Assembly (NCBI RefSeq): GCF_014645815.1
Contig: NZ_BMML01000014.1
Coordinates: 186,001-250,000, forward strand
Source: Streptomyces fuscichromogenes
GTDB lineage: Bacteria > Actinomycetota > Actinomycetes > Streptomycetales > Streptomycetaceae
Direction of reading: 5' to 3'
Length of the DNA stretch: 64,000 nt
The position numbers and the translations under genes are program-made. Under the pieces are notes generated by a model. It searched no databases. It was not told where the DNA came from and saw nothing but the letters and a program-made list of their open reading frames with translations. This document shows, in pieces, positions 53,380-62,057 of this stretch (position 1 is the stretch's first letter; each line of letters begins with the position of its first letter).

Positions 53380-54823
53380 CGAGGTACGCCTCCAGGCCGT
53401 GGCGACCGCCCTCGCGGCCGAAGCCCGACTCCTTGTACCCGCCGAACGGCGAGGTCGGGTCGAACTTGTTGAACGTGTTGGACCAGACGACGCCGGCGCG
53501 CAGCTTGTTCGCGACGGCCAGGATCCTCGACCCCTTCTCGGTCCAGATGCCGGCGGAGAGGCCGTACTGGGTGTTGTTGGCCTTCGCCACCGCCTCGTCC
53601 GGGGTGCGGAAGGTCAGGACCGACAGCACGGGGCCGAAGATCTCGTCGCGGGCGATGGTGTGCGCCTGGGTGACGTTCGTGAAGAGAGTCGGGGCGAACC
53701 AGTAGCCGGCGGAGGGGAGTTCACAGGCCGGGGACCAGCGCTCGGCGCCCTCCGCCGCACCCCGGTCGGCGAGCGTGGTGATGCGGGCCAGCTGCTCGGC
53801 GGAGTTGATCGCGCCGATGTCGGTGTTCTTGTCCAGCGGGTCGCCGAGGCGGAGCGTGGACAGCCGGCGCTTCAGGGAGTCCAGCAACTCGTCGTGGATC
53901 GACTCCTGGACGAGGAGGCGGGAGCCCGCGCAGCACACCTGGCCCTGGTTGAAGAAGATGCCGGTGACGATCCCCTCCACGGCCTGGTCGATCGGGGCGT
54001 CGTCGAAGACGATGTTGGCGCCCTTGCCGCCCAGTTCCAGGGTGAGCTTCTTGCGGGTGCCCGCGACCGTGCGCGCGATCTCCTTGCCGACGGCGGTGGA
54101 ACCGGTGAAGGCGACCTTGTTCACGTCGGGGTGGGCGACGAGCGCGGCGCCCGCGTCGCCGTAGCCGGGGAGGATGTTGACGACGCCCTTGGGGAGACCC
54201 GCCTGGCGGCAGATGTCCGCGAAGAAGAGGGCGGACAGCGGGGTCGTCTCTGCGGGCTTGAGGACCACCGTGTTGCCGGTGGCGAGCGCCGGGGCGATCT
54301 TCCAGGCCAGCATCAGGAGCGGGAAGTTCCAGGGGATGACCTGGCCGGCCACGCCGAGCGGCCGCGGGTTCGCGCCGTAGCCGGCGTGGTCGAGCTTGTC
54401 GGCCCAGCCCGCGTAGTAGAAGAAGTGCGCGGCGACCAGGGGGAGGTCGGCGTCGCGGGTCTCCTTGATCGGCTTGCCGTTGTCCAGGGTCTCCAGGACG
54501 GCCAGCTCACGGCTGCGCTCCTGGATGATCCGGGCGATCCGGAACAGGTACTTGGCGCGCTCGGAGCCCGGCAGCGCGGACCACTTCTCGAAGGCCTTGC
54601 GGGCGGCCCGCACGGCCCGGTCGACGTCCTCGGCACCGGCTCGGGCGACCTCGGAGAGGACCTCCTCGGTGCTCGGGCTGACGGTCTTGAAGACCTTGCC
54701 GTCGGCGGCGTCGGTGAACTCGCCGTCGATGAAGAGGCCGTAGGAGGGGGCGATGTCGACGACGGAGCGGGACTCGGGCGCCGGCGCGTACTCGAATGCG
54801 GTGGTCATCTTTTCCTTGGCCAT
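53372..54823 (-). CDS. NAD-dependent aldehyde dehydrogenase (acetaldehyde probably)
   Basis: 483 residues, complete. Catalytic cysteine in FFNQGQVCCAGSRLL, catalytic glutamate in KLTLELGGKGANIV, NAD-binding TGSTAVGKEI and VIPWNFPLLMLAWKIAPALATGN. It lies five bases after deoC on the same strand, fitting oxidation of the acetaldehyde released by deoxyribose-phosphate aldolase to acetate or acetyl-CoA precursors. The next gene, a half-length ALDH-like protein, overlaps its end. Confidence 0.9.
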   Translation of the reverse strand: MAKEKMTTAFEYAPAPESRSVVDIAPSYGLFIDGEFTDAADGKVFKTVSPSTEEVLSEVARAGAEDVDRAVRAARKAFEKWSALPGSERAKYLFRIARIIQERSRELAVLETLDNGKPIKETRDADLPLVAAHFFYYAGWADKLDHAGYGANPRPLGVAGQVIPWNFPLLMLAWKIAPALATGNTVVLKPAETTPLSALFFADICRQAGLPKGVVNILPGYGDAGAALVAHPDVNKVAFTGSTAVGKEIARTVAGTRKKLTLELGGKGANIVFDDAPIDQAVEGIVTGIFFNQGQVCCAGSRLLVQESIHDELLDSLKRRLSTLRLGDPLDKNTDIGAINSAEQLARITTLADRGAAEGAERWSPACELPSAGYWFAPTLFTNVTQAHTIARDEIFGPVLSVLTFRTPDEAVAKANNTQYGLSAGIWTEKGSRILAVANKLRAGVVWSNTFNKFDPTSPFGGYKESGFGREGGRHGLEAYLDV

Positions 54824-54828
54824 GGTGA

Positions 54829-55779
54829 TCAGTCCACCGTCACGTAGTCGGGGCCGGAGTAGCGGCCGGTGGCCAGCTTCTGACGCTGCATCAGCAGGTC
54901 GTTCAGGAGCGAGGAGGCGCCGAACCGGAACCAGTGGTTGTCCAGCCAGTCCGTCCCCGCGGTCTCGTTCACCAGGACGAGGAACTTGATCGCGTCCTTG
55001 CTGGTCCGGATGCCGCCGGCCGGCTTCACGCCGACCTGGACACCGGTCTGCGCACGGAAGTCGCGCACGGCCTCCAGCATCAGGAGGGTGTTCGCCGGGG
55101 TGGCGTTCACCGCCACCTTGCCGGTCGACGTCTTGATGAAGTCGGCGCCCGCGAGCATGCCCAGCCAGGACGCCCGGCGGATGTTGTCGTACGTGGACAG
55201 CTCGCCGGTCTCGAAGATGACCTTGAGACGGGCGGCGCCCGAGGCCTCCTTCACGGCGGTGATCTCGTCGTACACCTTCAGGTAGTTCCCCGCGAGGAAC
55301 GCGCCGCGGTCGATGACCATGTCGATCTCGTCGGCGCCGGCGCTCACGGCGTCGCGTACGTCGGCCAGCTTGACGTCGAGCGCGGCGCGGCCGGCCGGGA
55401 AGGCGGTGGCGACCGAGGCGACCTTGACGGACGAGCCGGCGACGGCCTCCTTCGCGGTGGCCACCATGTCGGGGTAGACGCAGACGGCGGCCGTGGCGGG
55501 GGTCGTACGGTCCGTCGGGTCCGGGTGGACCGCCTTGGCGCCGAGCGCCCGGACCTTGCCCGGGGTGTCCGCGCCTTCCAGCGTCGTCAGGTCGACCATC
55601 GAGATGGCGAGGTCGATGGCGTACGCCTTCGCGGTGGTCTTGATGGAACGGGTGCCGAGCGAGGCGGCACGCGCCTCCAGGCCGACCGCGTCGACGCCGG
55701 GCAGCCCGTGGAGGAAGCGGCGCAGCGTGCTGTCGGACGCGGTGACGTCAGCAAGTGCGTGGGGTGCGGTGGTGGGCAT
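54829..55779 (-). CDS. deoC: Deoxyribose-phosphate aldolase
   Basis: 316 residues, class I aldolase (DERA). Schiff-base lysine region DFIKTSTGKVAVNATPA and VKPAGGIRTSKDAIKFL; also AVCVYPDMVATAKEAV. Cleaves 2-deoxyribose-5-phosphate to acetaldehyde and glyceraldehyde-3-phosphate. First gene of an operon with two ALDH genes. Operator CTACGCGCGTAG at 55799-55810 directly upstream links it to nucleoside uptake. ATG at 55779 or GTG at 55785. Confidence 0.93.
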   Translation of the reverse strand: MPTTAPHALADVTASDSTLRRFLHGLPGVDAVGLEARAASLGTRSIKTTAKAYAIDLAISMVDLTTLEGADTPGKVRALGAKAVHPDPTDRTTPATAAVCVYPDMVATAKEAVAGSSVKVASVATAFPAGRAALDVKLADVRDAVSAGADEIDMVIDRGAFLAGNYLKVYDEITAVKEASGAARLKVIFETGELSTYDNIRRASWLGMLAGADFIKTSTGKVAVNATPANTLLMLEAVRDFRAQTGVQVGVKPAGGIRTSKDAIKFLVLVNETAGTDWLDNHWFRFGASSLLNDLLMQRQKLATGRYSGPDYVTVD

Positions 55780-55798
55780 GGTCACCAGCCGAGCATAT

Positions 55799-55810
55799 CT
55801 ACGCGCGTAG
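55799..55810. promoter_or_regulatory. Nucleoside-regulon operator, site 5 (CTACGCGCGTAG)
   Basis: Perfect palindrome 19 bp upstream of the deoC start on the minus strand. Its TAG runs into TAGATA, a possible -10 box, so a repressor there would block polymerase. Confidence 0.8.
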
Positions 55811-55861
55811 CGGCTGTACACCCCGAGGGAGTGCTTCTTCTGGCGGGCGGTGGCGCCGCGC

Positions 55862-55939
55862 CCCTGAACGGAGCGTGGGCAAGCGGGCGGCTCGGCCCTG
55901 TACGGAGCGTGGGCAAGCGCGCGGCCCGGCCCTGTACGG
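55862..55939 (+). repeat. 34-bp tandem repeat between deoC and the PH-domain gene
   Basis: Two full units beginning CCCTGWACGGAGCGTGGGCA (55862-55895 and 55896-55929) and a partial third (CCCTGTACGG at 55930-55939). Differences: GAACGG/GTACGG, GGGCGG/GCGCGG and CTCGG/CCCGG. Confidence 0.85.
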
Positions 55940-56005
55940 CTTGCGCTCGCGCACGCCGGTCGGCCCCCACGGCGCCGGGGCGCACGGCTGAGGCAGAATC
56001 GGCGC

Positions 56006-56668
56006 ATGACCACGCCCCTCGTCAAGGACCGAATCTACCGCTCGCCCCAGGCGCTGATCGGCGGCGTACTGCTCCTCGCCATCGTCGGCTGGCTCGGCAT
56101 CGACGCGCTGTTCCGGGGGCACGGCCGTACCCCCTGGCTGGCCCTCGCCGCGCTCATCCTGATCGTGCCGCTGGCCGTCGCGTTCACCCTGCGCCCCGCG
56201 GTGTTCGCGGGCGAGGACCGGCTGCGGGTGCGGAACCCGTTCCGGGTGATCACGCTGCCGTGGGGGGAGATCGCCTCCCTGCGGTCGGGTTACTCGAACG
56301 AGGTGATCGTCAAGTCCGGCGCGAAGTACCAGCTGTGGGCGATCCCGGTGTCCCTGCGGAGCCGCAAGAAGGCGGCCCGTCGGCAGGCGAAGGCGCAGGC
56401 GGACGCGCGGGGCGGGCGGCCGGGGGGTGCCGGGCGCGGGCTCGGTGGGTTCGGTGGGTTCGGTGGGCAGATCGCGCCCGACCACGCGGCGGCCGGGCCG
56501 GTGCGCGCGGAGACGGACAAGGTCATGGACGACCTGCGGGAGATGCTGGAGAGCCGGGGGCCGGCGGAGTCGGCACAGGGCGAGATCACGGTGCGATGGG
56601 CGTACGAGGTGGCTGCGCCGGCGGTGGCGGGGGCGGTGTTGCTGGCGATTTTGCTGGTGGTGGGGTAG
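56006..56668 (+). CDS. PH domain membrane protein
   Basis: 220 residues. Two N-terminal helices (about 18-36, 48-64), a bacterial PH-like beta domain (FAGEDRLRVRNPFRVITLPWGEIASLRSGYSNEVIVKSGAKYQLWAIPVSLRSRKKAA), a Gly-rich linker with (GGF) repeats, and a C-terminal helix (VAAPAVAGAVLLAILLVVG). The role is unknown; family members bind lipid or partner proteins. Confidence 0.82.
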   Translation: MTTPLVKDRIYRSPQALIGGVLLLAIVGWLGIDALFRGHGRTPWLALAALILIVPLAVAFTLRPAVFAGEDRLRVRNPFRVITLPWGEIASLRSGYSNEVIVKSGAKYQLWAIPVSLRSRKKAARRQAKAQADARGGRPGGAGRGLGGFGGFGGQIAPDHAAAGPVRAETDKVMDDLREMLESRGPAESAQGEITVRWAYEVAAPAVAGAVLLAILLVVG

Positions 56669-56717
56669 GGCCGTTGGGAGGGGGCGCGGGTGGTTGTGCG
56701 GGTGCGGGTGGGTGGGT

Positions 56718-56742
56718 TGTTTGCGCAGTTCCCCGCGCCCCT
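56718..56742 (-). repeat. Dispersed 3'-end intergenic element, copy 8 (reverse)
   Basis: TGTTTGCGCAGTTCCCCGCG CCCCT on the plus strand, the reverse complement of the core element, between the ends of the PH-domain and lrp-type genes. Confidence 0.7.
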
Positions 56743-56850
56743 GGGGGGTTGCTGGGGCCGTGCGCTGGAGAGTTCTGGGTGTGCGTGAGGGGGGTGTCGG
56801 GGCTGTGCGCTGGAGGGTTTTGGGCGTGTGGGGGGGGGCGTCTGTCGCTG

Positions 56851-57309
56851 TCAGTCGTCGGTTTTGATCTTCTTCATGGTGAGGTGGGACTCGACGCGCA
56901 GGATGCCGGGGAGGCCGGTGAGTCTGCCGGTGAGGAAGGTGTTGTACGCGGCGTCGTCGGCGACGGCGACGCGGAGGAAGTAGTCGGGGCGGCCGTACAT
57001 CCGGCGGAATTCGATGACCTCGTCGTAGGAGGCGAGGGTCTTCTCCAGGTTCTCGATGGTTTTGAGGTCGTTCGCGGAGACCTCGATGTCGATCATGACT
57101 TCCAGGCCCCGGCCGACGGCCTTCGGGTCGATGACGGCGCGGTAGCCGGCGATGACCCCGGCGTCCTCCAGCCGCTTCAGCCGGCGCAGGCACGGCGGCG
57201 GGGTGAGACCGACCCGCTTGGCCAGCTCGACGTTGGTCAGACGGCCGTCCTGGCGCAGGTGGAACAGAATTTCCCGATCGATGGCGTCCAGGTGCATTTC
57301 ATTGCCCAT
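56851..57309 (-). CDS. Lrp/AsnC family regulator
   Basis: 152 residues. N-terminal helix-turn-helix (DAIDREILFHLRQDGRLTNVELAKRVGLTPPPCLRRLKRLEDAGVI) and a C-terminal RAM ligand domain (EVMIDIEVS, YGRPDYFLRVAVADDAAYNTFL). It is divergent from azlCD, 62 bp away, with an AT-rich intergenic region (GGAATTATTGGAAACCATATG), so it probably controls branched-chain amino acid export in response to amino acids. Confidence 0.92.
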   Translation of the reverse strand: MGNEMHLDAIDREILFHLRQDGRLTNVELAKRVGLTPPPCLRRLKRLEDAGVIAGYRAVIDPKAVGRGLEVMIDIEVSANDLKTIENLEKTLASYDEVIEFRRMYGRPDYFLRVAVADDAAYNTFLTGRLTGLPGILRVESHLTMKKIKTDD

Positions 57310-57371
57310 GGCATCAGCTTATGGGAATTATTGGAAACCATATGTAGCGACAAACCTCCTAAAATTTCAGC

Positions 57372-58085
57372 ATGCATACGGTTCTGGTCGCGCCGCCCTC
57401 GGCCTCCCCCCGGTCGGAGGCTCTCGCCGCCCTCAAGGACTCCGCCTCCGTGGGGCTCGGTCTGCTCCCGCTGGGCCTGGCCTTCGGGGTGGTCATCACC
57501 CACGCCGGTCTGCCCTGGTGGTGCGCGAGCCTGTTCACCGCCGTCATCTACGCCGGCTCGTTCGAGTTCCTGCTGGTCGGCCTGGCCGTCGCGGTCACCC
57601 CGCTGGCGACGGTCGCGCTCACCGCGTTCCTGGTCAACGTCCGGCACGTGTTCTACGCGCTGTCCTTCCCGCTCGACCGCGTCCGGGGACCGCTCGGCAA
57701 GGCGTACGCCACGTTCGCGCTGACCGACGAGGCGTACGCCCTGACCGCGGGTGGCCGGGCCCGGTCCTGGTCCGGTGCCCGCATCCTGTGGCTGCAACTG
57801 TTCATGCAGTCGTACTGGGTCGGCGGCGCCACCGCCGGTGCCCTGCTCGGCTCGGCGGTGCCCGACAGCGTCGCCGGGCTGGACTTCGCGATGACCGCCC
57901 TGTTCGCCGTACTCGCCCTGGACGCCGTCCGGGAGCGCCGCGGCGACCTGCCCACCCCGGCGCTCGCGCTGCTGAGCGCCCTGGTCGCGCGGCTGGTCCT
58001 GCCCGGCCAGCTGCTGCTGGCCGCGTTCACGCTGTTCACCGCCGCGCTGCTGATCCGCAGCCGCAAGGAGAGGTCCCGTGCCTGA
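57372..58085 (+). CDS. azlC: Branched-chain amino acid exporter, large subunit AzlC
   Basis: 237 residues, five or more helices. AzlC/BrnF signature: LGLLPLGLAFGVVITHAGLPWW, FLLVGLAVAVTPLATVALTAFLVNVRHVFYALSFP and FALTDEAYAL. Exports branched-chain amino acids or analogues with AzlD. Divergent from the Lrp gene and overlapping azlD by 8 bp. Confidence 0.93.
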   Translation: MHTVLVAPPSASPRSEALAALKDSASVGLGLLPLGLAFGVVITHAGLPWWCASLFTAVIYAGSFEFLLVGLAVAVTPLATVALTAFLVNVRHVFYALSFPLDRVRGPLGKAYATFALTDEAYALTAGGRARSWSGARILWLQLFMQSYWVGGATAGALLGSAVPDSVAGLDFAMTALFAVLALDAVRERRGDLPTPALALLSALVARLVLPGQLLLAAFTLFTAALLIRSRKERSRA

Positions 58086-58407
58086 CACCCGTTACCTGCT
58101 GTCGGCCGTCGCCGTCTCGGCCGCCGTCACCTGGGCGCTGCGCGCCCTGCCCTTCACCGTGCTGGCCTCGCTGCGGGCCAGCGGGACCGTGCGCTATCTC
58201 GGCGCCCGGATGCCCGCCGGTGTGATGGTCATCCTGTTCGTGTACTGCCTGCGCGACCTGCCGCTGGCCGAGCCCCGCGTCACCGCGCCGCTGGCCGCGC
58301 TGGCCGTCACCGTCGGGCTGCACCTGTGGCGCCGCAACGCCCTGCTGAGCATCATCGCCGGCACCGTCGTCAGCGTGGCGCTGGCCAGCACCCTCTTCGC
58401 CGGCTGA
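58078..58407 (+). CDS. azlD: Branched-chain amino acid exporter, small subunit AzlD
   Basis: 109 residues with three or four helices: YLLSAVAVSAAVTWALRALPFTVL, YLGARMPAGVMVILFVYCLRDL and VGLHLWRRNALLSIIAGTVVSV, the AzlD/BrnE pattern. GTG start at 58078 within the azlC end. Works with AzlC. Confidence 0.92.
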   Translation: MPDTRYLLSAVAVSAAVTWALRALPFTVLASLRASGTVRYLGARMPAGVMVILFVYCLRDLPLAEPRVTAPLAALAVTVGLHLWRRNALLSIIAGTVVSVALASTLFAG

Positions 58408-58589
58408 GCTCCGGAGCAGTGGTCCACTGCGCGCCGGGGAAAACGGACCGGCAAGTCCAGAAAGCGGGAGGTACTGCCGTCCGAGTGGACGGGGTGGGGT
58501 GTGCGGCGCCCGGTTCGGGGACACGTCCGGTGATTCGGCAACCGGTGAACGCCGAGCCGGGGCAGGACCCGTCCGCATATCCTCCGGAC

Positions 58590-59921
58590 ATGGTTGAGCC
58601 ACGCTCGGTCGACGTCGGCGGCATCCGGCTGGCTTATCGGACGTCGGGTCCTGCGGATGCCCCGCCGCTGGTCCTGCTGCACGCGCTGGGCGAGGACGCC
58701 ACCGACTGGGAGGCGGTTCTGCCCGCCCTGGCCCGGAGCCGAAGGGTGTACGCCCTCGATCTTCGCGGTCACGGCCGGAGCGACTGGCCGGGGGACTACT
58801 CACTCGAACTCATGCGGGCCGATGTGCTCCGGTTCCTGGACGTACTGGGACTCGGACCGGTTGACCTGATCGGGCACTCCATGGGCGGGGTCGTGGCCTA
58901 CCTGCTCGCGGCGGACCATCCGCAGCGGGTGAGCCGGCTCGTCCTGGAGGACGTGCCGGTCCCCCGTCCCCGGGAGCCGGGTGTCCCGGCCCGGCCGGAC
59001 GGCGTCCTGACCTTCGACTGGGAGGTGGTGGCGGCCGTCAGGCGGCAGATCGACCGGCCCGATCCCAGGTGGCTGGAGCGGCTGGGCCGGATCACCGCCG
59101 AGACCCTCGTACTCGCCGGCGGCCCACGGAGCCATGTCCCCCAGGACGGCGTCGCCGAACTCGCCCGTCGCGTCCCCGGCGGCCGGGTGGTCACCGTCCC
59201 GGTCGGACACCTGATCCACCGCACGGCACCGGAGGCGTTCACCGAGGCGGTCTCCGCGTTCCTGGAGGAGGGCTCCGTCCTGCTCGCCGAGCACGAGCAC
59301 GACGGCGTGGTTCTCGACCCGGACGAGCTGACCGCCCGCTGGGCGGACGCCTGGCGGCCGGAGCAGGTCGCGGAGCGGTTGGGCAGGGTCGGGGTGCCCT
59401 GGTGCGTCGTGGCGGGGTGGGCGCTGGACCTGTTCCGCGGCGGGCAGTCGCGGCCGCACGGTGATCTGGAGATCGCCGTGCCCGTGGCGGGGTTCACGGA
59501 GGTTCGCGACTGCTTCCCCGAGTACGTGTTCGACGCGGTGGGCTCGGGGCGTGTCTGGCCAGGAGCCGGGGACGAGGTGCTCGCGGCGACGCGCCAGACG
59601 TGGGTGCGGGATCCGGCGAGCGGTCGGTTCCTCTTCGACGTCTTTCGCGAGCCCCACGAGGGCGGGACCTGGATCTGCCGCCTGGACGAGAGCCTGCGGC
59701 TGCCGTACGACACGATCATCGACAGAACCGCGGGCGGCATCCCCTACCTGGTGCCGGAACTGGTGCTGCTGTTCAAGGCGAAGGGGACACGGCCCAAGGA
59801 CCACGCCGACTTCGACGGGATCCTGCCGCTGCTGAGCCGGGCCCGGCGGGACGCTCTCGGCGGGTGGCTGGCGCGCCTGGATCCCGTGCATCCGTGGCTG
59901 GCGCGACTGGCTGGGCAGTGA
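58590..59921 (+). CDS. Alpha/beta hydrolase fused to an ANT(2'')-like nucleotidyltransferase domain
   Basis: 443 residues. The N-terminal alpha/beta hydrolase (about 1-230) has VLLHALGEDATDWE, DLRGHGRSDWPG, the nucleophile elbow GHSMGGVVAYL and a late GHLIHRTAPEAF with the His. The C-terminal part (about 255-440) opens with GVPWCVVAGWALDLFRGGQSRPHGDLEIAV, the signature of aminoglycoside-2''-adenylyltransferase-like proteins with the GGWAxDLxxG...RxHxDxxxxV pattern; PYLVPELVLLFKAKGTRPKDHADF follows. A resistance or small-molecule-modifying role is possible; neither activity is shown. There is no ribosome-binding site; TATCCT six bases before the ATG suggests a leaderless mRNA. Confidence 0.8.
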   Translation: MVEPRSVDVGGIRLAYRTSGPADAPPLVLLHALGEDATDWEAVLPALARSRRVYALDLRGHGRSDWPGDYSLELMRADVLRFLDVLGLGPVDLIGHSMGGVVAYLLAADHPQRVSRLVLEDVPVPRPREPGVPARPDGVLTFDWEVVAAVRRQIDRPDPRWLERLGRITAETLVLAGGPRSHVPQDGVAELARRVPGGRVVTVPVGHLIHRTAPEAFTEAVSAFLEEGSVLLAEHEHDGVVLDPDELTARWADAWRPEQVAERLGRVGVPWCVVAGWALDLFRGGQSRPHGDLEIAVPVAGFTEVRDCFPEYVFDAVGSGRVWPGAGDEVLAATRQTWVRDPASGRFLFDVFREPHEGGTWICRLDESLRLPYDTIIDRTAGGIPYLVPELVLLFKAKGTRPKDHADFDGILPLLSRARRDALGGWLARLDPVHPWLARLAGQ

Positions 59922-60353
59922 CCTCGTGGGATCCACGGCGTCCAGGGCCTGAAGGAGCCGCCGGGGCCGGAGCCGTGCGCGAAAGGTGGGGAGCGGTCGG
60001 GTTCCTGGAGTCGTGTCCGCGTACCGGGGCCCGGGACGGTCGTCCGTGCCTCGCCGCCCCTCCGGTGAGCCGCGCTGGATCGCGGGGCCGGAAAGCTGCT
60101 CTGGTCCGAAGCGGGCGCGTGACGCGGCAAGTTGCACCGGCGTCCCAATTGGCAACGTTGTCCCGGTCCGGGTGGGAGCGCTTTCCCTGTGTCTTGCCTA
60201 CGGGTTACCTAGGGGATACCTCTACGTGAAGCGTGGCCGCGGCAGGCAGTTTTGTCCGGGCGGTGTCACCCACGTCTCAGTAGATTGCTGCTGCCGCCCC
60301 AGACTGCCGTACCTGCGGATTTTACTTACCTATTGGGCGGCGGGGGTGGGGAC
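59922..60353. other. 432-bp intergenic stretch without a supported gene
   Basis: Reading frames here lack recognisable domains. There is an AT-richer patch around 60190-60330 (GGTTACCTAGGGGATACCTC and ATTTTACTTACCTATTGG) that probably carries the promoter of the YegP-like gene. I see nothing else. Confidence 0.5.
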
Positions 60354-60746
60354 ATGGAGCGGTCCGAGAGGGCGGCAAGACCTGCCGCCGGGGCAGCGGG
60401 CATGAGATGCCAGGTGGACATCGACGGGCAGGGCAGGTTCGGCTGGCGTCTGGTGGCGCCGAACGGGAGATCGGTCGCGGTGTCGCTCACCTCGCACGAC
60501 AGCCATGCCCGGTGTCGCGCCGCGTTCCACCGCATGTGCGCGTTGCACTCCCGTACCGGGGGCGGGGTGCAGCACGGCTCCGACGGCGGCGGCTGGGTGT
60601 GGGTGGTCTGGGACGAGTCCGGCCGTCATCTGGCGGGCTCGGCGCGGACGTACGAGAGGCATGCCACCTGCCGTGCGTCCTACGACCGGTTCCGCGCGAC
60701 GATCGCCGAACTGGTATATGCCGGGCCGGAGTTATGGGGCGAGTGA
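60354..60746 (+). CDS. YegP-like (DUF1508-type) two-repeat protein with a TTA codon
   Basis: 130 residues from the ATG at 60354, or 114 from 60402. Two repeats of about 40 residues: FGWRLVAPNGRSVAVSLTSHDSHARCRAAFHRM and WVWVVWDESGRHLAGSARTYERHATCRASYDRF, the pattern of the YegP superfamily of small beta-alpha proteins of unknown role. The TTA leucine codon at 60732, four codons from the end, makes synthesis dependent on the bldA tRNA. Confidence 0.7.
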   Translation: MERSERAARPAAGAAGMRCQVDIDGQGRFGWRLVAPNGRSVAVSLTSHDSHARCRAAFHRMCALHSRTGGGVQHGSDGGGWVWVVWDESGRHLAGSARTYERHATCRASYDRFRATIAELVYAGPELWGE

Positions 60747-60847
60747 GGATGGACTGAGCCCCGGGCCGGCCTGGGCGGCGGCGGCCCGCGCCGGGGGTGA
60801 GGCGTGCCTGTGCGGCGGGGGCCGATGTTGCCCTTAGGGAACGCGTA

Positions 60848-60880
60848 GTTCACACCTCAGGATGTGCATGTCAACCGATG
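60848..60880 (+). promoter_or_regulatory. Possible PHO box before pstC
   Basis: GTTCACACCTC at 60848-60858 and GTCAACCGATG at 60870-60880, in phase on an 11-bp repeat as in Streptomyces PhoP direct repeats (GTTCACC type); the middle unit does not match. A weak call based on position before a phosphate operon. Confidence 0.35.
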
Positions 60881-61954
60881 ACACGGAGTGTCGGGACCGT
60901 GCCCTCGCTGAGAAGAACCAGACAGCCGCAGCCCGTGATCGCGGGCGTCGGCTCCGCCGAAACCGACGTCGGTGACGCCGACGTGCGGAGACGGCTGTAC
61001 GCCGACCCCGGTCTGCCCGACCGGGTGTTCCGCGCGGTGCTGCGCTCCGGCGGCGGTCTCGTGCTGGCCGTGATGCTGCTCGTCGGCGGCTTCCTGCTCT
61101 ACCGCGCCTGGCTGGCGCTGGATCGGGCAGGCTGGTCGTTCCTGACCACCGCCGCATGGGAGCCCGGCAGTGGGAAGTTCGGCATCGCGGCCGTCATCGT
61201 CGGGACGATACTCATCGCGACCGTCGCGGTGCTCGTGGCCGTGCCGCTCGCCACCGGCGCCGCGCTGTACATCTCCGAGTACGCCTCGCCCCGGCTGCGC
61301 CGGACGCTGATCAGCGTCGTCGACCTGATGGCCGCCGTGCCGTCCGTGGTGTACGGCCTGTGGGGCGTCTTCTTCCTCCAGGACAAGGTGCTGCCGGTCG
61401 CCCGCTGGATCTCCACCTACCTCGGCTGGATCCCCGTCCTCGACGTCCAGGGCGCCGACCCCGGCGACCCGCTCGCGCCCGAGAGCATCTACACCTCCTC
61501 GACGTTCATCGCGGGACTCGTCGTCGGCATGATGATCGCGCCCATCATCTGCTCGATCATGCGCGAGGTCTTCTCGCAGGCCCCCGCCGGTGAGCGCGAG
61601 GGCGCCTACGCGCTCGGCGCCACCCGCTGGGGCGTGATCCGCAGCGTGGTGCTGCCCTTCGGGCGCGGCGGGATGATCGGCGGCACGATGCTGGGGCTCG
61701 GCCGCGCCCTGGGCGAGACGATCGCCGTCTTCATGATCATCTCGGTGACCTTCCAGGTCCAGTGGCACATCCTGCAGTCCGGCACCAGCTCGGTCTCCTC
61801 ACTGATCGCCCTGCGCTACGGCGAGGCCGGCGAGTTCAGCATGTCCGCGCTGATGGCGGCCGGATTCTCGCTGTTCGTGATGACGCTGATCGTCAACTTC
61901 GCCGCCTCGTCCATCGTCGCCCGCTCCCGCTCGGGCGCGACGAGCGACGCCTGA
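60878..61954 (+). CDS. pstC: Phosphate ABC transporter permease PstC
   Basis: 358 residues, six helices, BPD_transp_1 fold with EAA loop (EREGAYALGATRWGVIRSVVLPFGRGGMIGG) and LGRALGETIAVFMI. The N-terminal soluble tail of about 45 residues (QPQPVIAGVGSAETDV) is unusual but common in actinobacterial PstC. With PstA it forms the phosphate channel. The order here is C-A-S rather than the S-C-A-B of the canonical Streptomyces pst operon, so this is a second system. Confidence 0.88.
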   Translation: MTRSVGTVPSLRRTRQPQPVIAGVGSAETDVGDADVRRRLYADPGLPDRVFRAVLRSGGGLVLAVMLLVGGFLLYRAWLALDRAGWSFLTTAAWEPGSGKFGIAAVIVGTILIATVAVLVAVPLATGAALYISEYASPRLRRTLISVVDLMAAVPSVVYGLWGVFFLQDKVLPVARWISTYLGWIPVLDVQGADPGDPLAPESIYTSSTFIAGLVVGMMIAPIICSIMREVFSQAPAGEREGAYALGATRWGVIRSVVLPFGRGGMIGGTMLGLGRALGETIAVFMIISVTFQVQWHILQSGTSSVSSLIALRYGEAGEFSMSALMAAGFSLFVMTLIVNFAASSIVARSRSGATSDA

Positions 61955-62010
61955 CGAGCCCTTCGTTCCCGGTGTCGCCGCCCCCTCCACGGCGCCCGCA
62001 AGCCCGCCAC

Positions 62011-62049
62011 GCCACACAGGTACGCCACACAGGTACGCCACACAGGAAT
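62011..62049 (+). repeat. 13-bp tandem triplicate at the pstA ribosome-binding site
   Basis: GCCACACAGGTAC twice (62011-62023, 62024-62036) and GCCACACAGGAAT (62037-62049). The last copy's AGGA is the ribosome-binding site of pstA. Confidence 0.8.
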
Positions 62050-62057
62050 GAGCGACC

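Noticed and set aside
55799..55810. Reading the CTACGCGCGTAG palindrome as a restriction-related or terminator signal
   Set aside because: It lies upstream of starts, not after stops, and recurs only at nucleoside genes; an operator fits better.
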